DNA of 60,870 nucleotides from the NCBI GenBank assembly GCA_016987375.1, contig PJRA01000160.1, positions 1,737,501 through 1,798,370 on the forward strand, written 5' to 3'. This document shows positions 35,401 to 46,067 of the stretch, piece by piece. How positions within the stretch are numbered: the first letter of the stretch is position 1; each line of letters begins with the position of its first letter. The notes below the pieces were generated by a model that did not search any database, was not told the DNA's origin, and worked only from the letters and a program-made list of their open reading frames with translations. The position numbers were made by a program, and so were the translations under genes. This DNA comes from Brachionus koreanus. Lineage: Eukaryota > Rotifera > Eurotatoria > Ploima > Brachionidae.

Positions 35401-37523
35401 ATTAGAAAAAAAATGAATTCACAATACTTTTCGGCTAATCGATACTACACTTAACGATAATACAAATCTTTTAATATGGCTAAGATTTTTTCTCCAGTAA
35501 AGCCATAATATACCTGAAAAGTGTTTCAATATGTATTTTTGAATAAATTACTAAACTTTTAGTTATCGGATAATACATTAGATCAACTCGCTTTATCGGT
35601 CAAAAAAATAATTATTTTTCTATTTCATAAGATTTTAAAGCTAATTTTTTTTTTCTAACTTAAACGTTCCAAGACTTTGCAATTCGGTTAATTCAAAAGC
35701 TAATGTTAAGATCAATAATTAGTTTTTAATTTGCAATTATTTTAATCTCTTTTTAAACACAAACATTTGAGTAATTATTTTTCTAAATTCAAACACACAT
35801 CATTTTTTCAATACATTTCTTATTTTTTGATCATTATAAAAATGATTTTAAAATTTAGTACCGGAGGATCTTTTCATCGCTTTATGTTACATTTTTTCTT
35901 TAAAAGAAAGGATGTTAATTTATAGAATCCTCAGATTCTAGAACTTATAAAAAAATTTAATAAAATACATTTTGAAAAGTTTAAATTTTTCTATTTGCAG
36001 ATCAATTTATATGTTTTTAAAATAAAAAGTAATAAATTTAAATTTTTTCTTTATTTAAAGCAATTTGAATAACCTAAGCGAATCAGACTATAAATCAAAT
36101 TTAAAACAAGCTTTTAATGCAACAGATAAGGAGTCAATAGTAAGAGTAGTGGATTATGTTGATTTTTTGAACCGAAAAAACCTAGATCGTCTATCCATCA
36201 TGACTTATTTGTACCAAATTAGAGAAAAATATGACCCATCTAATCCGAACTCATTTAACCTTTCTCCAAAGTCAAAAACTTTAACTGCGTTTAGTCAAGA
36301 AACGAAGGCTACAAATCATTTAAGTTATGTTGCTACTCCGACTTCGACTGAAAAAAAGGAAATAAAATCTGTTAGAAAAAGAACTGATTTAACAGATAAT
36401 AGACAAATAAAAAATTCATTTTTCAATCCTTTCGATTCTGAAGATGATGAATCGGCAAAAGAAAGATGTGTTAAAGAGAAAAAAAAAGGAATTATCGAAA
36501 TTGGATCTGATGAAGTCCAAACAAATAATCAAAAAATGCGAACACCAAATAAAAAAGTAAAAATTTTTAAAAATATTCAAAAATAATCTAAATTTTCTAG
36601 GTGGCTTCGGATAAATTTTCAAAATTTATCACTCCTAAAAGCAAAACAATGGCTCCTAAAAAAAATCCATCTAGTGAGGAATTGATCAATAAGGCAAAAA
36701 AATTAATGGAAAGAAATAAAGTAAAAATAAAGGAATTTTTTTTTTATTCAATTAAATTTTTTACTTAGAGTTTTGAAGAAAACGATGAATTGAGAAAAAA
36801 AGTGGACAAAATAATTAACGAGTCCAAAAATATTTTAAGAAAGCCTTCAATAGATTTGATCAAGTCATCCAATCCTTTTGAAGAAGAGGATGAAGAGTTG
36901 GTCGGAGCTGAATACATCAGCCAAGAGATTATTAATATAAGACAAAAACAAAAAGAACTTGATGATAAAGGAGCATTGATAGAAAAACAATTGCGTTCTA
37001 TTATGAAAAAAACAAATTCGGAAGAATACAATAAAATAAGCGATAAGGACAAAAAGCTTGAGGACAAGTTATTAAAAGAATGGTTTTTGTTGGTAAACGA
37101 AAGAAACGTTTTGTTGCATCAACAACAAGAGCTAGAGATACTGTATATTTTTTTTATCTAAAAATTATTGATTTTTAATTTTATTATCAAAAATAAAGTC
37201 AAAATGAAAAAAGTCTAGAGAAACGATCCCAAATTCTTAGTGACCAGCTCAGAAATTTAATGCAAATTGAAGATGATTTGAAGACTGAAGAACAAAAAAA
37301 AACTGAAAGCCTTCTTTTTAATGAACTTATTAATTTAGTAAACAAACGAAATGAACTAGTGCTACAATTGGATGAAGAAAATAAATTGTATTCTATTTAG
37401 CTTGATAAAAATTTTTGTTTGATCTATTTTTTACTAAGGTTAAATGAAGAAGAGTGTATAAATGAATATATTGTTAACAAGTCTACTTTTCAACCGCAAC
37501 AAACTCAGTGTGTTGTTCAATAG
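32438..37523 (+). CDS. EHBP1: EH domain-binding protein 1 (EHBP1) homologue
   Basis: Adaptor linking Rab8/Rab10-family GTPases, EHD proteins and actin in endocytic recycling. Nine exons: 32438-32599, 32648-32800, 32853-33040, 34033-34842, 36061-36556, 36601-36720, 36769-37142, 37199-37387 and 37439-37523. Total 2577 bp, 858 aa. NT-C2 domain (about 1-168) starts MPKVWRRLQRIGKKATKF, with KWEPG and EKEWTL motifs. A low-complexity linker carries two Asn-Pro-Phe motifs (about 336 and 346). The calponin-homology domain (about 385-500) has LLDWC, FAGSWINGIAFC and IMTYLYQIREKY. More NPF motifs lie at about 559 and 677. The C-terminal bMERB coiled coil (about 690-840) has KEWFLLVNERN and NELINLVNKRNEL. 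The NT-C2, CH, NPF and bMERB order is diagnostic. Compared with vertebrate EHBP1 the linkers are shorter. Several introns are only 48-56 bp. Confidence 0.93.
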
Positions 37524-37791
37524 AATCAGTTCAGCATTAAATTTTCCATAATTTATAATACAAAAATATCATTTTAAAATCATTTTTTTAAAAACATATT
37601 TTCCCAAAAAAATTTTAAAATAACAGTGTTAAATTCATTTTAAAAAACAATAAACAACAATTTATATTTATATTTTTTTTTTATTTGTAATAAAAATTTA
37701 TAATAATAAAGAATAAAATCCAAAGCTTTATATTCTTTATATTTTTTCTAGAAAAACTTTAAAAAGCTTATACCTAAAATTTATTAAATAA

Positions 37792-37862
37792 GCACTGGTG
37801 GTTCAGTGGTAGAATGCTCGCCTGCCACGCGGGCGGCCCGGGTTCGATTCCCGGCCAGTGCA
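37792..37862 (+). tRNA. tRNA-Gly (GCC)
   Basis: 71 nt cloverleaf. Acceptor GCACTGG pairs with CCAGTGC, discriminator A at 37862. A box TGGTTCAGTGGTAGAA and B box GGTTCGATTCC are present. The anticodon loop CTGCCAC puts GCC at 37824-37826. A T-run (37864-37868) serves as Pol III terminator. The sequence is close to metazoan nuclear tRNA-Gly(GCC). Confidence 0.98.
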
Positions 37863-38059
37863 TTTTTTAGAAAAATCAAATGATTTATTATTATTGATTT
37901 ATTTACTTAATATTAATTCGAGTCTAAATCAATTTCAATTTATTAAAAAAAAAATTATTAAATTGTTTTTAAGTTTACATTTTTATTTAATGATAAAAAA
38001 AATCTGATTAAATAAAATTATATTTTCATCGATACTCCAATGCTATATATTCTTTACTC

Positions 38060-38084
38060 GGGTTCGATTCCCGGCTAGTGCATT
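38060..38084 (+). pseudogene. Truncated tRNA-Gly 3' end
   Basis: GGTTCGATTCCCGGCTAGTG followed by CATTTTT repeats the T-arm and 3' acceptor of the neighbouring tRNA-Gly with one change (GGCC to GGCT). It starts exactly at the palindrome arm boundary, so the inversion breakpoint cut through a tandem tRNA copy. Confidence 0.85.
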
Positions 38085-38471
38085 TTTGATGAATAACATA
38101 TTAAAAAATTGAAACACAATATTGCGTAATTGCCCAGTCACAAAAAAACGATGATTAATCGATGAAAACTAATACATGAATCATTAATGAGTTGATGAAC
38201 CATTTCATCTAATTTCTATGGTAAAAATTAGAATATTTATTCGAAAATAATCGATGAAAATAAGGATCTGTCTAGAGTAAAGAATATATAGCATTGGAGT
38301 ATCGATGAAAATATAATTTTATTTAATCAGATTTTTTTTATCATTAAATAAAAATGTAAACTTAAAAACAATTTAATAATTTTTTTTTTAATAAATTGAA
38401 ATTGATTTAGACTCGAATTAATATTAAGTAAATAAATCAATAATAATAAATCATTTGATTTTTCTAAAAAA

Positions 38472-38542
38472 TGCACTGGCCGGGAATCGAACCCGGGCCG
38501 CCCGCGTGGCAGGCGAGCATTCTACCACTGAACCACCAGTGC
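38472..38542 (-). tRNA. tRNA-Gly (GCC), inverted copy
   Basis: Identical by eye to the plus-strand tRNA-Gly at 37792-37862, on the opposite strand. Anticodon GCC is complementary to 38508-38510, and the terminator run lies at 38465-38470. It lies 165 bp upstream of the GSTZ1 start codon and is transcribed away from it. Confidence 0.98.
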
Positions 38543-38707
38543 TAACAATTAGTCAAGGTTTCTTGTTATATATTTAATAAATAATTTTAAATTTTGTTTA
38601 AATGCTAAATTTGTCAAGTTAAATCACGTGATTTTAAAAGAACGCTATTTTGAAATTTTCTCTTAAAAATTTTCAAATTTACACCCTTCAAATTTTTATT
38701 TAAAATA

Positions 38708-39636
38708 ATGCCATCCAAGGTAATTTTCATTTGTATTTTTAAATCAAACTAATCGTTTTTATGGTCAAAAAATTTGCTCAAAGAAAATTTTTTGTTTACG
38801 AAATTTGTTTTTTTTTTATTTTTAGCCAGTTCTATGGAATTTTTTTCGAAGCTCAGCTTCTTGGCGAGTTAGAATAGGTTTGAAAAATAAGCTAGCTTAA
38901 AAAAAGTTTGAATAATCTCTTTATTATTTAATAGCATTGGCACTAAAAGAAATTGAATATGAGTATAAAATAGTCAATTTGTTAACAGGAGAACAAGTAT
39001 TTGATCTATTGTTAAAATTACATTATAAAAGTTATATTTGGAATAGTTGAGCGAGGAATTTACTAAATTAAACTCAAAACAAGAAATTCCAATTTTGGAA
39101 ATCGATGGACTTCATCTTACCCAATCGGTAAAATGTTATTTATTCAAGCAAGATTCTTTTTCTATTCAAAAAATTAATTAAAGCTGCCTATTATTGAGTA
39201 TTTAGATGAAACAAGACCACAAGAACCTAGATTAATCCCAAAAGATCCAGTTATACGATGTAAGGCTCGGGCTATTGCTGAAATAATCAACTCAGGTATT
39301 CAGCCCTATCAAAATACGAATGTGTTAAAGCGCTTGGTCGCTGAGATTGGCGAAGAGAAGAAAAACGAATGGCTTAAACATTACTTAACAAAAGGATTTA
39401 GAGCGATCGAAACTGCCTTAATACAATCAAGCGGAAAATATTGTGTCGGAGATTGCTTAACAATTGCTGATCTTTGTTTGGTACCACAAGTATATTCTGC
39501 TCACAGATTTAATGTCAGCTTACAAGATTTTCCAACTATTCTCAGAGTGAATGCTGAACTTGAAAAAATACCAGCTTTTCAAAAGTCTCATGCTCACGCT
39601 CAAATAGACACCCCTGATGAATTCAAAGGAAAATAA
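38708..39636 (+). CDS. GSTZ1: Glutathione S-transferase zeta / maleylacetoacetate isomerase
   Basis: Isomerises maleylacetoacetate to fumarylacetoacetate in tyrosine breakdown and conjugates alpha-haloacids. Five exons: 38708-38719, 38826-38877, 38935-38996, 39047-39127 and 39184-39636. Total 660 bp, 219 aa (human 216). The thioredoxin-like N-domain has RSSASWRVRIALALK, QEIPILEIDG and LTQSLPIIEYLDE. The helical C-domain has CVGDCLTIADLCLVPQV and ends near DTPDEFKGK. The catalytic Ser-Ser-Cys motif reads Ser13-Ser14-Ala15: the cysteine that contacts glutathione in the human enzyme is alanine, while the catalytic serine is kept. The first exon holds only four codons (MPSK). Confidence 0.95.
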
Positions 39637-39898
39637 CTGTGGAAAATTAATAAGAAATTAGTTATATTTAAAAAAAATTATTCGTCATTATTTCCAATTT
39701 ATTTATTATTATTTCAAGGCTAATCAACAGACTAGCCCTTGTCTAATAGATTGACTATCATTTATTTATATTATAATAAAAGTTTATTACTTTAAAAAAT
39801 AAAATAGTAGTTTTGACTAATTAGAAAAATTAAACATTGAAAAATTTAAATCAAATCTTTTAAATTTTTTAACAAAATCTATAAAAATTAAATTTATT

Positions 39899-40830
39899 TT
39901 ATTGTAAATAGAAAGCTTGAAAGTTTTGAATTTCAACATTGATTTTTTGATCATAAAATGTCAAATGTAAGATTATGTCATCAAATTTAAACTTAATCAA
40001 TTTAAATATCGAAAAATAATAACTCTCAGCTAGTTTAATTATTGCTTCTTTTGAAAAATAACACATAAGAGTTGAGGAGAAGTCAAAGTAGGGTAAAAAA
40101 AAAGTTTTAAAAAACTGTATCTTAACAGAAGTTGACAGATAGAAGAGTCTTTTAATACTAAATAATTTTTTATTCACAACTAAAGAGATGGTACAAGCTT
40201 GTTTAGAAAAATTTAAATCTTGATCAATCTTAAAGGCCAATAGGCTTATTTTCTTAACAACTTTTATATGATTACCACATAAATTTACCATTTCAGGAAT
40301 ATTACAAGTTTTATTTGAAAAAATCATACAGAATGTTTTCGACCAATTTATATCAATCTTATTATAAAAACACCATTAATTTAAGCTACTAATAAATAAA
40401 TAAATGAAAATTTACTAATTCTTAATGTCAAATTTTTTTAACAAAAAAGGGAAGTTGTTCACAAAAATGAGAAAGAGAAGATCCTTGTGGCACACCTAGT
40501 TTAAGAGGTACAGGTTTTGATTTTTGATTTTTTCTAACCAATGCTATTACTATCTGTGATCTATATATGAAATAATTAGAAAGGAGACTCAGAGAGTCAT
40601 TGTCAAATCCATAATGAAACAATTTTAAAAGAAGAAGATTAGAATCAATCACATCAAAAGCTTTTTTAAAGTCAATAAATAAAGATAAAGCTGTCAATTT
40701 TTTCCCTGGCAAAATTCAGCTCACTTAGATATTCATGAACAGCTGTTTGACATGAGCGTCCAGATCTAAAACCGTGCTGATCATTAAAAAATATACCATT
40801 ATTTCTAATTTATTTAAACGAAAACATCAA
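39899..40830 (-). pseudogene. Non-LTR retrotransposon RT relic (second LINE family)
   Basis: Minus strand, in order: FNDQHGFRSGRSCQTAVHEYL (about 40730-40800), LFIDFKKAFDVIDSNLLLLK, LKLGVPQGSSLS (RT motifs; 40428-40712), then a lost YADD region, and a 142-codon frame (40327-39899). The last has LNFSKQACTISLVV and STSVKIQFFKTFFLPYFDFSS, typical of the LINE thumb and C-terminus. Frameshifts near 40700 and a deletion of the catalytic loop show that it is dead. Confidence 0.8.
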
Positions 40831-42135
40831 TGATTTAGCTATCAAGCTTTTAATTAATCAATTTAACTATTCATAAAAATATTGTTTAATAAAAATAATT
40901 TGATTCAATTATTTTAAGACTTAATATTCATGTTTTGAAAATAATTACCTGCTTTTTAAAGTAAAAGGAATACTTTGGATATCACATGTGAGAGATTATC
41001 TTGGGTTTAAAATGGATTTATTGAGTGCATATTTATAGAGAAAGATTTTGCTTAAAAAGTAAATAATATATTTGGAAACGGGCGACAAATTTTATTACTT
41101 AAATTACAAGAAATTAGATTTCATAAAACACTTTATAATTTGCGCGTTATCGAAAAAGACAATTTTTCTTCTTTATTGAGTATTATTTACAGTCTTGGGT
41201 ACCGTCAGTGGTGGCCATTGGACCACCAAAAAATTTGATATTTAATTTGGTTTTGATGGCCGTGTACTAAAATGAAATTCAAAAAAATTTCAAATATGAA
41301 AATTTGATGGATAAAAGAATTAAGTAAAGAAAAAATAACAAAATTTAGAGAAAAAAATTTAAACCATGCCGCCATCAAGACTGTCAACACCAAATTTTGG
41401 CGATAGAATTTTTAAATATTTTTGGTTCATTTTACTTTATAGCTCAAATGTAAAAATCAGTAATTATCAAAAAGCTGCTAAAAGAAGCAATTAAATCATG
41501 TCTAAAGGATATGGTGCAATATTTGTCGAAAATTATTAAATATGTCTTATACAATCTTTTTTTATATTTTTATAAATTATTCAATCCAGAAACTCTTAAA
41601 GACTAACACCCTTTATTTTATTTAATTTTTAACTATTATTGATTAAACAAAAAGATTTACCAAAAAATTGATTTATTTTTTGGATTCTTCAAAGAAATTT
41701 TGGCTGATTCAAATTTATAAGAATATAGAAAAAAAAAGTATAAGTAGTAGTAAAAGTGTATGAGAAATATAAAAAAAAATTTCGAAAAATACTTCTTCAT
41801 TAAATAAATTCAATTTTATTCAAATATAATTTGTTTCAGAGACCCAATTTGATAGAAATCATTTTAGGTCAGAAGTAAAAAATAAAATTTTATAGGCTTT
41901 TTTAGACGCTTTTATTAGATCATCAAAAAGGAAAAAATCATTATCACTTTGATTGACGTCTATCTTATTTAACAAATCTTAATTCGAAAGTGATAAATTC
42001 AAAATAAGAAAAAAATTCAACATTTTTTTTTCTTTTAGAAACATAGCAAACATTTTCAAAAAGTTTACTAGCTACCTACAATATCTGTTTCTTTAATTAA
42101 ATTGTTAAAAAATTTAATTGATCTAAGCAAGAAAT

Positions 42136-42345
42136 TTAATTTTTAACTATTATTTTGGTATTTATAAAAAAAAATAATCTTAGAAAATAATCTAAGGAAG
42201 ACCAAAGATGACTTGTAGGAGAACAGTTGAAAGAAAGCTGGAATTGATGAATTTTACATGTAGAAAAGTAGATATTTGCACCACAGATTGAGTAGAATGT
42301 GTTGGATATGTACATGCCATATGCTTTATTGGAATAAGAAAACAA
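42136..42345 (-). pseudogene. Possible GPCR TM7 fragment
   Basis: A 69-codon frame containing NTFYSICGANIYFSTCK followed by FQLSF. The pattern (small residues, AN, YF, Cys, then aromatic/basic tail) resembles TM7 and helix 8 of rhodopsin-like peptide receptors. No other TM segment is found next to it. Weak. Confidence 0.2.
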
Positions 42346-42365
42346 AATGTTAAATTAAAGAAGAT

Positions 42366-42587
42366 TTAACACTCGCACTGGATTTGGCACTTTATGTTAC
42401 ATCTTTTCTTTGTCTTTAGTTGAATAAGAATAATCGTTTTTGAATTTTTTTTAATCAGAAAACAAAACTCAAAAATATAAAAAAATATTTTTTTTTGTTA
42501 CAAAATATGGTTATTTTCAAGGAATAAAAAGCAAAAAGAAAAGGGAGAACAAAGGATTGAAAAAACCCTCTGGGTTTTGAGTCTTAA
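42366..42587. mobile_element. piggyBac-like MITE, copy 3 (222 bp, diverged)
   Basis: Flanked by TTAA (42366-42369 and 42584-42587). Its ends TTAACACTCGCACTGG and TTAAGACTCAAAACCC (inverted) share the family start but have drifted. The length is again 222 bp. Non-coding. Confidence 0.55.
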
Positions 42588-43055
42588 TTAAAGCTATTAA
42601 GAAAACAAACATTTTTATGCTGTTTTCCTGTTGACTTATAAAAAAAATTTTGTTAAGAAAATTTCTAATATTTTAAATTTTTTCTACATTTTGATGGAAA
42701 AAAGTTCATTTCAAATTTAACTAATACAGAGACATGGATTAAAGATACCTTTTAAAACTTTTATTGTTTATTTAATTTTATTATCAAAAAGTGTAACATA
42801 AAATTTACAATAGTTAAAATTTTGAGAACTTTCAACAAAAAAAAATATATATTTGTTCGAACTAGTTTGATTTTTTGTTTTAGAAAAAATTTACAAAATT
42901 CGATTTTGTTTGAGTAGAAATACAAATTTTCGATTTTTTTAAATTTTGTACTAGATTTAAATTGCCAGCAAAATATCCATAATTCGATTGTTTAAATCGG
43001 TTAACTAAAAATTTAGACAATTTGTCTTAATAAAATATTTTAAAATAAAACTCAA

Positions 43056-46000
43056 TTAATTGAGAGACTCGACGTAGTCGTTTGGATTTTCGGAGCCTAC
43101 GCCCGATTCTCGTGACGGTGATTTTTTAAGTCCTCTTTTTTCAGCACTCCGCCTCTCGTGAATCTAGATAAAAATTTTTGTTTTCAAAATTTTTCGATTT
43201 AAATAGATTAAGCTAACCTGTTCCGATATATTTGATAAATTTTTCATTGCTTCTTTATATGTGATCTTAGCATGTGCTAAAGCACGTTCCAACTCGTCTA
43301 TTCGTGATTTTTGCGCCTCCATTTGGACATTCCATCGGTTTTTTTCTTCGTAATACGGCTGAGATTTATTGATAGATTTTTTTAAATCCTTTTCTAAAGC
43401 TAGACACCGTTCTTCGGACATTTGAAATTCTGCGGTTTTTTGGCGATGACTCTCTTCAGCTTGATCGACCATTTTTTTGCTAATATTAATTTTCGTGATA
43501 GTACTGCTCATGTGTTCTTGCCAAACGTCCGGTATTTCACCGGACAAATTATGCTCGGCCACAGAAAGAGTCTCTTTGGCAGTTTTAAACAAACTATAGG
43601 CTTTTTGATACTCTTGAACTGCTTTTTGAGTTTCAGAACGTAACTTGAAAATAAACATAATTATAAAATGATTAAGATTTTATTTTTATTTTATAAAAAA
43701 AAATTTAAAAATTTTTAAAGATATTTATTAAATTTTGAAATGAATATTGACCAACTTTATTGTCATATTTAATTGAAAATAAAATCAAAGCTTCATTTTC
43801 TAATAAAATGTGAAGCTAAATAAACTAAAAATTTTAATGAACTCTTTTGCTTAAATATATTTTTTCCAATTTTTAGATTAATGATGCAGCATAATAAGAA
43901 GAGAATTGAGAGACTAAGCCATGATTTTAGTTTCTAATAATTTTTAATGAATATGAAAATATTCACCAGGTCAAAAAGGCATAAACGCAGCTTTGGTGCA
44001 TACATGAAAGTCTTGAAATTTCTACAAAAAATAAAAATCAAGTTTTCAGATAATGTATTTGATCTAGCGTTATAAATGGGAAATTTGATAATCATTACTT
44101 AATATTAAATTTTTTAAAAAAAATTTCTAACAATAGTGCTCTATTAATTATGGTTTTATTAAAACTCTCGTTATATTATTAATTTTTGAAATTTGCATTT
44201 AATAAAAAACAATCTGAATATGCAGTCTTGCTTTCTGAAATAAATTTGCTTAAAAAAAAAACTTTTAGAAAATTAATAAAAATAAATTTTATAAGTATTT
44301 GGTGTGATGATTTGTATGATGAATAAGTTCAAAAATTTTCAATTGGTCTTCCTTAAATTATAAATTAATCTTTTTTTAATTTTTAAGTTGAGCTAAAGAA
44401 TTTTTATTTTTAATTAGTGTTGGATCCGTACACACGGTCAGTGGTCCGGTAAAAATTATTTGTGGCCGAGGCCAACCAAAAACCAGCGGCTATAAATACG
44501 GCCAACTATTTTGCCGGCGGTTATTTGGTCGGTCTCCCAAACGATCTAATTTTTCATCCAAAATAAAGATTTGTAAATTTATAATTATTTAATTAAATAT
44601 TAAGTATTAAAATTTGGAAAAATTTATGAATCAAAGACAATTTAAATATTTTTTAGATAAAATATTTATATAAATATTTTTTTAGTATTAGTTTATGAAA
44701 ATGAGTTTTGCATGGAAAAGTATTCAAAACTCTGTCATTTTTTTAAAAGAAAATTTTGATATTCTTTTCAACATTTTCAACATCAGCACATAAACAAACT
44801 GACATTATCAACAGACTTATTTATCAAAGACAATTTAAATATTTTGAAAATATTTTTTAACCAAAAATCTTCTTCGAAAATTACTCAAGGCATTTTGTTT
44901 TAAAAAATGATATTTTTTAAAATTTCAATCAAAAATATTTCATATACTAGTTGGCTGTATTTATGGCCGTATTTTTTTGCGGCCAAAATTTGAGACCGTT
45001 TTGAGGACCGGCCGTCTGGCCCCAAAAAACCGTCTGCGATTTCGACCGGTTCGCTAAGACCGCATCCAACACTATTTTTAATTACTCAATAAAAGATACG
45101 GGGCATTTAAAATAATTAAATTTTCAGCCTATTTTATTTTCTTTTAGAACTTGATGCGCTGATTAAGAATATATGTGAAATTTTGCTAATTACTAAATTT
45201 TTTCATATTCAATGGCTTGTCAAAGTTTGAGACTATAGTTGAAGGCATAATTTTTGTTTTATGAAAGATTAAAGATTTTAAGTTTTTTTAAATTCCTTTT
45301 TATACTCTATTTTGTATTTTTTACTCTATTTTGAAAAAACTTTTTTCATTTTCTCTAAATTGATTATTTTTTATATCCTCTTATTTTTACTTTTTTGCCT
45401 ATGAGGCTTGAATTAATAATAATAAATAAATAAATTAAAGATTTTTACTGTAATTAAAGTAATTAATTAAAGTAAGTAGGATTTCAAAATTTTTTTCAGT
45501 TTGGTTATCACTGTTTCTTTATTTTAAAAAATTAGAGAAAACTACCAATAAAGTAATTTTTTCTATCAGAGCGCTTGGTGCGGAAAGAATCTAAAAAAGC
45601 TATCTTCTTTTTAAGGAAACAAAAACTGTTACAAAGATTTTGGCAATCATTTTAGGCATATTTCACTAGAAAAATTGTCAAAATATAAGAAATTAGGTAT
45701 ACCTTTTCGGTTAAATTTAGAGCTTCATAATACGGCTTTGATTTGATAATAGATGAACCAAATTTTTTTTGCAAAAATTCTAATCTTTGTAGCTGTCGAT
45801 TTCTGGTTGTATTGAAAAGATTTTTCGCATCCTTTTTAAAACAAAATATTTTAATTATATTTTTTTTATTTGCAAAGTACTTCTAGTTCATTTTCCATTT
45901 TGTTTATATCCGAACTTGCTTGATTGAGTCGCTCAAGCTCTTCCTAAAATTTAAATTTGAATTTTCTCAAGTCTACCAAACCAAAAATAGCCGCTTACTT

Positions 46001-46067
46001 GAATTCGTGGATCGAGTGTTTCTGAATCATCATCAAAAGTTGTACCAAGTTCTTCTATAAGTGACAT
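43056..46067 (-). CDS. SH3BP5: SH3BP5-family Rab11 guanine-nucleotide exchange factor
   Basis: Long coiled-coil protein whose vertebrate relatives activate Rab11 and act as the mitochondrial JNK docking protein Sab. Five exons: 46067-45999, 45943-45881, 45831-45703, 43643-43218 and 43163-43056. Total 795 bp, 264 aa. Family features: LDPRIQEELERLNQAS at the N-terminus, IKSKPYYEA, QKAVQEYQKAYSLFKTAKE, SINKSQPYYEEK, and a C-terminal KEAMKNLSNISEQIHERR rebuilt across the last splice. Almost the whole chain is heptad-rich helix. The long disordered C-tail of vertebrate SH3BP5, including the JNK-docking part, is absent; the protein ends about 30 residues after HERR. So the Rab11 GEF role is more likely conserved than the Sab role (inference). 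Intron 3 (43644-45702) carries a hAT MITE. Confidence 0.92.
44415..45074. mobile_element. hAT-type MITE with 8-bp target duplication
   Basis: A 660-bp element with terminal repeats TAGTGTTGGAT / ATCCAACACTA, flanked on both sides by the identical octamer TTTTTAAT (44407-44414 and 45075-45082). TAGNG ends and 8-bp duplications are hAT hallmarks. Subterminal GC-rich inverted blocks (GGTC, GGCC, TATAAATACGGCCAACTA) stand out from the AT-rich host. No transposase frame, so non-autonomous. It lies inside an SH3BP5 intron. Confidence 0.9.

Larger units (their letters stand above)
37792..38542. repeat. 751-bp palindrome with a tRNA-Gly at each end
   Basis: The left arm (37792-38059) and right arm (38275-38542) are both 268 bp and appear to be exact reverse complements, including a 10-base A/T homopolymer. 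Homology stops sharply at the tRNA 5' ends outside. The 215-bp spacer (38060-38274) begins with a third, truncated tRNA-Gly 3' end. It is either a recent inverted duplication or an assembly or foldback artefact. Confidence 0.9.
40831..43055. other. Gene-poor spacer between GSTZ1/LINE and SH3BP5
   Basis: AT-rich. It holds a possible degenerate receptor fragment (42136-42345, minus) and a 222-bp MITE (42366-42587). At 41190-41384 CAGTCTTG and CAAGACTG face each other around GC-richer ends, perhaps another MITE, but without a target duplication. Confidence 0.5.

Noticed and set aside
41190..41384. CAGTCTTG/CAAGACTG ends as a hAT element
   Set aside because: The matching ends are only 8-9 bp and no target-site duplication was found.
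43422..43643. 73-codon plus-strand frame
   Set aside because: Antisense to SH3BP5 exon 4.
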